A stretch of 9,416 nt of DNA from an uncultured Intestinimonas sp. (GTDB taxonomy: Bacteria; Bacillota_A; Clostridia; Oscillospirales; Oscillospiraceae), in NCBI GenBank assembly GCA_958435885.1, contig CAUBHZ010000046.1, positions 1 through 9,416 of the forward strand. The letters are read 5' to 3'. The notes under the pieces are model-generated. The model saw only the letters and a list, made by a program, of their open reading frames with translations, did not search any database and was not told where the DNA came from. Positions within the stretch are counted from its first letter, which is position 1. Each line of letters opens with the position of its first letter. Position numbers and translations under genes: made by a program. Positions 6,256 through 9,416 of this stretch are shown here, in pieces.

Positions 6256-6509
6256 CGTTCAAAACCCATTTCTTTTTCCCTGCTGGAAAAAGAATGGTTT
6301 TTGGAATCCAAAGAAAAAGGGGCTCCCAAGCGGGTTGAGTGGCTCCAAATAGGAATCCGGCGGCCCGTCTTTACGCCCCCATTGAGCACCAGCACCGTCC
6401 ACAGGTGACTCCGTCGGTGGAACAGGGATAAGCTGTGGTTCTACCCAACATTTTTTCGCCGCCTGCGTGGGTGGGCGTCGGGACGTGGTGGCGCTGCCTG
6501 GTATTCCCT
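6256..6509 (+). repeat. Dispersed composite repeat, copy B (most complete copy)
   Basis: Its first 55 bases match 9362-9416 with two differences. Its last 132 bases match 1-132 without gaps. All three are on the same strand, so the full unit is at least 254 bp. The 5' part forms a hairpin with stem TTCTTTTTCC (6270-6279) and GGAAAAAGAA (6285-6294), extended by CCA/TGG across a bulged T. A second small inverted repeat TTTGGA/TCCAAA follows near 6300-6312. No coding frame is shared between copies. Confidence 0.85.
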
Positions 6510-6526
6510 ATGACGCGGCGTGGTTT

Positions 6527-6552
6527 GGCGGGCGGCCGCAGGCCGCCCCTAC
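6527..6552 (-). repeat. Short palindromic repeat (GTAGGGGCGG type), copy 2
   Basis: Minus-strand copy with core GGGCGGCC-gca-GGCCGCCC (6530-6548). It faces copy 3 at 6573-6598 across 20 bases, so the two copies together make a larger cruciform-capable inverted repeat. Confidence 0.75.
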
Positions 6553-6572
6553 CCACGCCCCCAGCGTTTTTC

Positions 6573-6598
6573 GTAGGGGCGGCCTGTGGCCGCCCGCC
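6573..6598 (+). repeat. Short palindromic repeat (GTAGGGGCGG type), copy 3
   Basis: Plus-strand copy with core GGGCGGCC-tgt-GGCCGCCC. It matches copy 2 in reverse complement except for the loop. Confidence 0.75.
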
Positions 6599-6623
6599 GG
6601 AAAGCCCACGATCAAAAAAACGT

Positions 6624-6664
6624 AAAAAGGAGCCGCCCCTGCTATGCAGGGGCGACTCCTTTTC
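6624..6664 (-). terminator. Intrinsic terminator of the MBL-fold hydrolase gene
   Basis: The stem AAAAGGAGccGCCCCTGC pairs with GCAGGGGCgaCTCCTTTT with one C/A mismatch and a three-base loop. On the minus strand the 3' arm ends in a T-run, with a further T7 at the complement of 6614-6620. The stem begins six bases after the hydrolase stop codon (6670-6672). Confidence 0.85.
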
Positions 6665-6669
6665 TCTTT

Positions 6670-7518
6670 TTAATTCTCCCAGAGGGTGACCACGGTGCCG
6701 GTGGCCAGGTAGTGGAGGTGGTCCCCCAGGATGGGGGTGAGCAGGTCAAAGGCGGGCCTGCCGGTGCAGTGGCCGGTCCAGATCTCCCGGACGCCCAGGG
6801 CCAGCAGCCGCTCTCCCAGGGCCTGGGCCTTTTCGGGCCGGACGCCCAGGGTGGTTGCACCGCCGGCTCCCATAAGGTGGAAGCCACCAAAGAAGGCCCG
6901 GACCGATTTCCCGGGGAAGGCGGTCTGAACCTCCTCCACCACCGTGTCCGCCCCGGCGTGGGAGCAGCTGCTGAACACGGCCAGCTCCTCGCCGTGGACC
7001 ACCACCATGGTCTGTTCGTGGGCGAAGTCGTCGGGATGGAGGCCGTCGGGGCTCTGGCGGTACATGGCCACCTTTTCCCCCCGCTTTTCCAGGCCGGGGG
7101 TGGTGTGGGGCAGGAGCCACACCCCGGGGTGGATCTCCCCGGGTGCTGTGACGAAGCGCAGCCGGGTCTCCCACCGCAGCAGCTCCGGGGGTACGCCCAG
7201 GTACTTCCGCTCCCCGTCCTTGCGGATCTGATAGGTGGCCTCGGCGGCCTGTGGCCGCAGGTAGAGGGGTGCGGTGGTGTTCTGGACGAAAAAGGCGGGG
7301 AAGCCGCCGGAGTGGTCATAGTGGCCGTGGGAGAGGACGGCGGCGTCGGCTTTGGACAGGTCCACCCCCAGATCAGGGGCGTTTTCCAGCCCGGCGGCGG
7401 AGGCTCCAGCGTCCAGCAGGCAGCGCCAGCCGTCGTATTCGATGAAAAGGGCCAGGCCGTGCTCACAGCGCAGGCCGGCGTCGGGGGTGGTGTTCTCGAT
7501 CAGCGCGGTGACTTTCAT
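6670..7518 (-). CDS. MBL-fold metallohydrolase (COG1237-like)
   Basis: A 282-residue metallo-beta-lactamase-fold enzyme. The metal-binding motif SHGHYDHSGG holds His64, His66, Asp68 and His69. Further candidate ligands are His187 (SSCSH), His214 (GGFH) and His250 (GHCTG). The N-terminal MKVTALIENT...EHGLALFIE and the GGFHLMGA and GHCTGRPAF motifs point to the family often named 7,8-dihydropterin-6-yl-methyl-4-(beta-D-ribofuranosyl)aminobenzene 5'-phosphate synthase after an archaeal member. Methanopterin synthesis is not expected in this kind of bacterium, so the true substrate is unknown. The ATG at 7518 has AAAGGAG nine bases upstream. It appears to be transcribed alone, with its own terminator. 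No convincing promoter was found in the repeat-filled leader. Confidence 0.93.
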   Translation of the reverse strand: MKVTALIENTTPDAGLRCEHGLALFIEYDGWRCLLDAGASAAGLENAPDLGVDLSKADAAVLSHGHYDHSGGFPAFFVQNTTAPLYLRPQAAEATYQIRKDGERKYLGVPPELLRWETRLRFVTAPGEIHPGVWLLPHTTPGLEKRGEKVAMYRQSPDGLHPDDFAHEQTMVVVHGEELAVFSSCSHAGADTVVEEVQTAFPGKSVRAFFGGFHLMGAGGATTLGVRPEKAQALGERLLALGVREIWTGHCTGRPAFDLLTPILGDHLHYLATGTVVTLWEN

Positions 7519-7545
7519 CCCAAAGCACTCCTTTCACGGGGGGAC

Positions 7546-7574
7546 GGATTCTTCGGCTTCGCCTCAGAATGACA
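7546..7574 (-). repeat. TGTCATTCTGAGG-type short repeat
   Basis: On the minus strand it reads TGTCATTCTGAGGCGAAGCC followed by GAAGAATCC. It folds as ATTCT...AGAAT around GGC-ttc-GCC. This resembles a short repeat I recall from the intergenic DNA of many unrelated bacteria. Only one copy is in the window, so repeat status rests on that recall. It lies in the leader of the hydrolase gene. Confidence 0.5.
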
Positions 7575-7644
7575 GGGAGAGGCGTGGTGCAGTGGGCGCG
7601 TCTGGGAAGCCGCGCCCCACGCTCATGTGGTCCGGAATCGGTAC

Positions 7645-7670
7645 GGCGGGCGGCCAAAGGCCGCCCCTAC
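7645..7670 (-). repeat. Short palindromic repeat (GTAGGGGCGG type), copy 4
   Basis: Minus-strand copy with core GGGCGGCC-aaa-GGCCGCCC (7648-7666). The arms are identical to copies 2 and 3; only the three-base loop differs. Confidence 0.75.
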
Positions 7671-7745
7671 GAAAGCGGTTCATGACCGGGCGGAGGATGG
7701 GTTTCCGCACCGCGCCCAAAGGATTAAAGATCAAAGTTCTTTTTG

Positions 7746-7771
7746 GTTCTTTTTCTTTCAAGAAAAAGAAC
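7746..7771. repeat. A/T-rich perfect hairpin after the DUF896 gene
   Basis: A 12-bp perfect inverted repeat GTTCTTTTTCTT-tc-AAGAAAAAGAAC ends five bases before the DUF896 stop codon (7777-7779). It resembles the TTCTTTTTCC hairpin of the composite repeat. On the minus strand it is followed by CAAAAAGAAC rather than a T-tract, so it is probably not a standard intrinsic terminator. It may still mark the end of the ybaK operon. Confidence 0.6.
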
Positions 7772-7776
7772 AGACG

Positions 7777-7980
7777 TTATCCTTTCTTCTTCAGTTTGGT
7801 CTTGTTGCCCTTCTCGTCCATGATATAGGTGTTGTCCAGGTGGGCGGTGAGGCTGGCGCGGATGGCGGCCCGGTACTCAGCCCGCAGGCCCTCCCGCTCG
7901 GCCTCCTCCTCCAGGGTGAGGCCGTCGGCCTTGGCCTTCCGGGCCAGCTCGTTGATGCGGTCGATCTTGTGCTGCTCCAT
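7777..7980 (-). CDS. DUF896 (UPF0291, YnzC-like) small protein
   Basis: A 67-residue soluble protein. It shows the family pattern: KIDRINELARKAKADGLTLEEE at the N-terminus forming a helix-turn-helix hairpin, EREGLRAEYRAAIRASL in the middle, and a charged tail IMDEKGNKTKLKKKG. The ATG at 7980 has AAGGAGG eight bases upstream. The upstream extension to 8130 lies inside ylmH and is rejected. It starts 14 bases after the ylmH stop, so it is the last gene of the ybaK-ylmH operon. In Bacillus subtilis the homologue ynzC sits in the SOS-controlled yneA operon beside lexA. Here it lies about 6 kb from lexA with no visible SOS box of its own. Molecular function unknown. Confidence 0.93.
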   Translation of the reverse strand: MEQHKIDRINELARKAKADGLTLEEEAEREGLRAEYRAAIRASLTAHLDNTYIMDEKGNKTKLKKKG

Positions 7981-7994
7981 GGGGCAGTCCTCCT

Positions 7995-8792
7995 TTATAA
8001 ATAGCGTTCCATGACGATCATGATGCGGCCCTTCTTGGAGGTGCCGGACACCTCCGTGAGCACGCACTTGCCCAGCCCCCGGCAGGTGAGCACGTCCCCG
8101 GCCTCCACCAGCCGGTCGGGCTTGTCGCACTCCCGGCCGTTGAGGGTGAGCTTCCCCGACGAGATGAGGCTGGCCATCTTGCTCCGGGAGAGGGAGAAGC
8201 CGGTAGACGCCACGGCGTCCAGCCGCAGGGCGGCCACCGTGTCCCGGATGACTTTGGTCTTCTGCTCCGGGGGTTTAAGCTCCGAGAGGGGGCAGGCCGT
8301 CACCTTGACCCTGGCCCGGCCCACCTGGTCCAGCTGGGTGAGGAGCACGTGCTCCACCTCCCGCAGGAGGAGGACCTGACAGACCCCCTCCCCCACCAGC
8401 AGGTCGCCGATCTTCTCCCGGGTGAGGCCCAGGCCCAGAATGGCTCCCAGGTAGTCCCGGTGGGTCAGTTTTTCATCTCCGGAGGGGGTGAGTGTGAGGG
8501 CGGTGATGGGGGCGTCCTCGTTGGCGGTGAAGTCCTCCGGCTCCATCCAGTCGGGCAGGAAGGCCACCAGCTTCCGCTCGGCCTTCTCCCAGCCGCCCCA
8601 GAAGAGGTGGGCCGGGTGGCCGCAGGCGGCAATGAGCCGTTCCGCCGCCTCCTGCTGGGCCAGGGTGAGGAAGAAGGTGTGGGCGGGGACGGAGCGGTTC
8701 TGGGTGAACTCCAGCTTGTCCATGACCCGGGCCAGCACCAGCCGTTCGTCGGTGTCGGCGGCGAGCTTGGTGAGGAGCTCCGTCTTATTCAT
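7995..8792 (-). CDS. ylmH: YlmH-type S4 RNA-binding protein
   Basis: A 265-residue protein. An N-terminal RRM-like domain (to about residue 165; FWGGWEKAERKLVAFLPDW, HRDYLGAILGLGLTREKIGD) is followed by a C-terminal S4 RNA-binding domain at about 188-247 (LDAVASTGFSLSRSKMASLI, GDVLTCRGLGK). YlmH is widespread in Firmicutes, often next to cell-division genes before divIVA. It has been linked to binding stalled large ribosomal subunits in ribosome-associated quality control. Its ATG overlaps the ybaK stop by eight bases (ATGAATAA), and only a weak GAAGG stands as Shine-Dalgarno, so it is probably translationally coupled. The usual ylm/sep/divIVA neighbours are absent here. Family call is secure; the exact role is taken from homologues. 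Confidence 0.92.
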   Translation of the reverse strand: MNKTELLTKLAADTDERLVLARVMDKLEFTQNRSVPAHTFFLTLAQQEAAERLIAACGHPAHLFWGGWEKAERKLVAFLPDWMEPEDFTANEDAPITALTLTPSGDEKLTHRDYLGAILGLGLTREKIGDLLVGEGVCQVLLLREVEHVLLTQLDQVGRARVKVTACPLSELKPPEQKTKVIRDTVAALRLDAVASTGFSLSRSKMASLISSGKLTLNGRECDKPDRLVEAGDVLTCRGLGKCVLTEVSGTSKKGRIMIVMERYL

Positions 8793-9273
8793 CGGCCTTC
8801 ACCACGTCGGCATAGCGGCCGCCGATGAGCCCCACCAGGGCGTCAGGGGAGAGCTCCACCTGGTAGCCGATCTTGCCGGCGCTCACCAGAATGGCGGCGT
8901 GGTCCTGGGCGGAGGCGTCGATGACGGTTTTGAACCGCTTCTTCATGCCGATGGGGGAGCAGCCGCCCCGGACGTAGCCGGTGAGGGGGGTGAGCTCCTT
9001 GACGTGGATGAGCTCGATGGACTTCTCCCCCACGGTCTTGGCCGCCTTTTTGAGGTCCAGCTCGGAGAGGACGGGGACCACAAAGACGTAGTTTGCCTTG
9101 GAGGCACCCCGGGTCACCAGGGTCTTGTAGACCTCACTGGGGTCCCGGCCGATGAGGGCGGCCACGGTGGCGCCGTCCACCGCCTCCCCCTCGTTGTGGG
9201 GGTAGCTGTGGGGGGTATAGGGGATCTTCTTCTGGTCCAATACACGCATGACGTTGGTCTTTTCTTCCGACAT
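8785..9273 (-). CDS. ybaK: Cys-tRNA(Pro)/Cys-tRNA(Cys) deacylase
   Basis: A 162-residue stand-alone tRNA-editing domain of the YbaK/ProX family. It hydrolyses cysteine wrongly attached to tRNA(Pro) by prolyl-tRNA synthetase. The key lysine is Lys50 in SEVYKTLV. The family motif GGCSPIGMKK is at 103-112, with the core segments NYVFVVPV and VELSPDALVGL. The length is typical of the family. The ATG at 9273 lies seven bases after AAAGGAG. It is the first gene of the operon with ylmH and DUF896. The leader upstream is A/T-rich (9298-9340), but no hexamer pair fits well enough to name a promoter. Confidence 0.95.
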   Translation of the reverse strand: MSEEKTNVMRVLDQKKIPYTPHSYPHNEGEAVDGATVAALIGRDPSEVYKTLVTRGASKANYVFVVPVLSELDLKKAAKTVGEKSIELIHVKELTPLTGYVRGGCSPIGMKKRFKTVIDASAQDHAAILVSAGKIGYQVELSPDALVGLIGGRYADVVKADE

Positions 9274-9361
9274 AGGAATGCTCCTTTGCTGTTAAAAGGG
9301 TAATATTTTGGTTGGAAATAACATTGTGTATAGAATTGGGGGCGTCTGGAGACGGGGGAGG

Positions 9362-9416
9362 CGTTCAAAACCCGTTTCTTTTTCCCTGCTGGAAAAAGAA
9401 CGGTTTTTGGAATCCA
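9362..9416 (+). repeat. Dispersed composite repeat, copy C (5' end, cut by window)
   Basis: Fifty-five bases match 6256-6310 except at two positions. G9374 replaces A6268 and C9401 replaces T6295. These positions pair in the predicted stem, so both changes keep base pairing. The repeat runs off the window end and lies upstream of the ybaK operon. Confidence 0.8.

Larger units (their letters stand above)
6058..6669. other. Convergent intergenic region packed with repeats
   Basis: No gene is supported in these 612 bases between the ends of the ABC operon and the hydrolase gene. They hold two double-hairpin elements (6070-6118 and 6178-6233), a full composite repeat (6256-6509), two facing palindromic repeats (6527-6598) and the hydrolase terminator (6624-6664). 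An inverted repeat GTGGTT/AACCAC (6131-6136, 6154-6159) lies between the two double hairpins. Small open frames here are short, cross the repeats and have no family-like sequence. Confidence 0.8.

Noticed and set aside
7746..7771. Classical terminator for the ybaK-ylmH-DUF896 operon
   Set aside because: On the minus strand the hairpin is followed by CAAAAAGAAC, not by T residues.
9298..9345. Promoter for the ybaK operon in the A/T-rich leader
   Set aside because: TATACA- and TATTAC-like words exist on the minus strand, but none has a fitting -35 at 16-18 bases.
1..9416. CRISPR array, defence system or integrase-based island
   Set aside because: No regularly spaced repeats with unique spacers, no nuclease, integrase or transposase gene, and no tRNA attachment site were seen.

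Overview
The window looks like chromosomal DNA from a GC-rich Firmicute. The best guess is a gut Clostridia of the Oscillospiraceae (Flavonifractor/Lawsonibacter/Pseudoflavonifractor type). The reasons are strong AGGAGG-type ribosome binding sites in front of very GC-rich genes, a Gram-positive type LexA with a GAAC-N4-GTTY operator, the Firmicute families YlmH and DUF896, and many small GC-rich palindromic repeats between genes. The genus is an inference from style, not a proven assignment. Nine protein genes are supported. No RNA gene, CRISPR array, phage gene or transposase was seen.

Layout. (1) 1-254: non-coding, with the 3' part of a dispersed repeat, a short palindromic repeat and a terminator. 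(2) 255-1584, minus strand: the three-gene operon lexA - ogt - small two-helix membrane protein. Both junctions are TGATG stop/start overlaps, and the promoter carries a LexA operator over its -35 box. (3) 1695-6057, plus strand, divergent from lexA: a MarR-type regulator and two ABC exporter half-transporters, also with overlapping ends. The promoter is near consensus, with an inverted repeat over the -10 box. (4) 6058-6669: a 612-bp convergent intergenic region filled with repeats. (5) 6670-7518, minus: a metallo-beta-lactamase-fold hydrolase with its own terminator. (6) 7519-7776: more small repeats. (7) 7777-9273, minus: the operon ybaK - ylmH - DUF896. (8) 9274-9416: leader of that operon and the start of another dispersed repeat copy.

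How the genes work together. The lexA operon ties an alkylation-repair suicide protein and a small membrane protein to SOS autoregulation. The MarR-ABC-ABC operon is a classical self-regulated drug or toxin efflux unit. Its two ATPase domains form one canonical and one degenerate ATP site, and the second subunit carries about 95 extra residues between its membrane and ATPase domains. The ybaK operon groups translation-fidelity functions: removal of mischarged Cys from tRNA(Pro), and an S4 RNA-binding protein of the stalled-ribosome pathway.

The most unusual signals are the extra segment in the second ABC subunit, the uncharacterised membrane protein in the SOS operon, and a dispersed composite repeat. 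Two copies of that repeat differ at only two of 55 positions, and those two positions are paired in the predicted stem.
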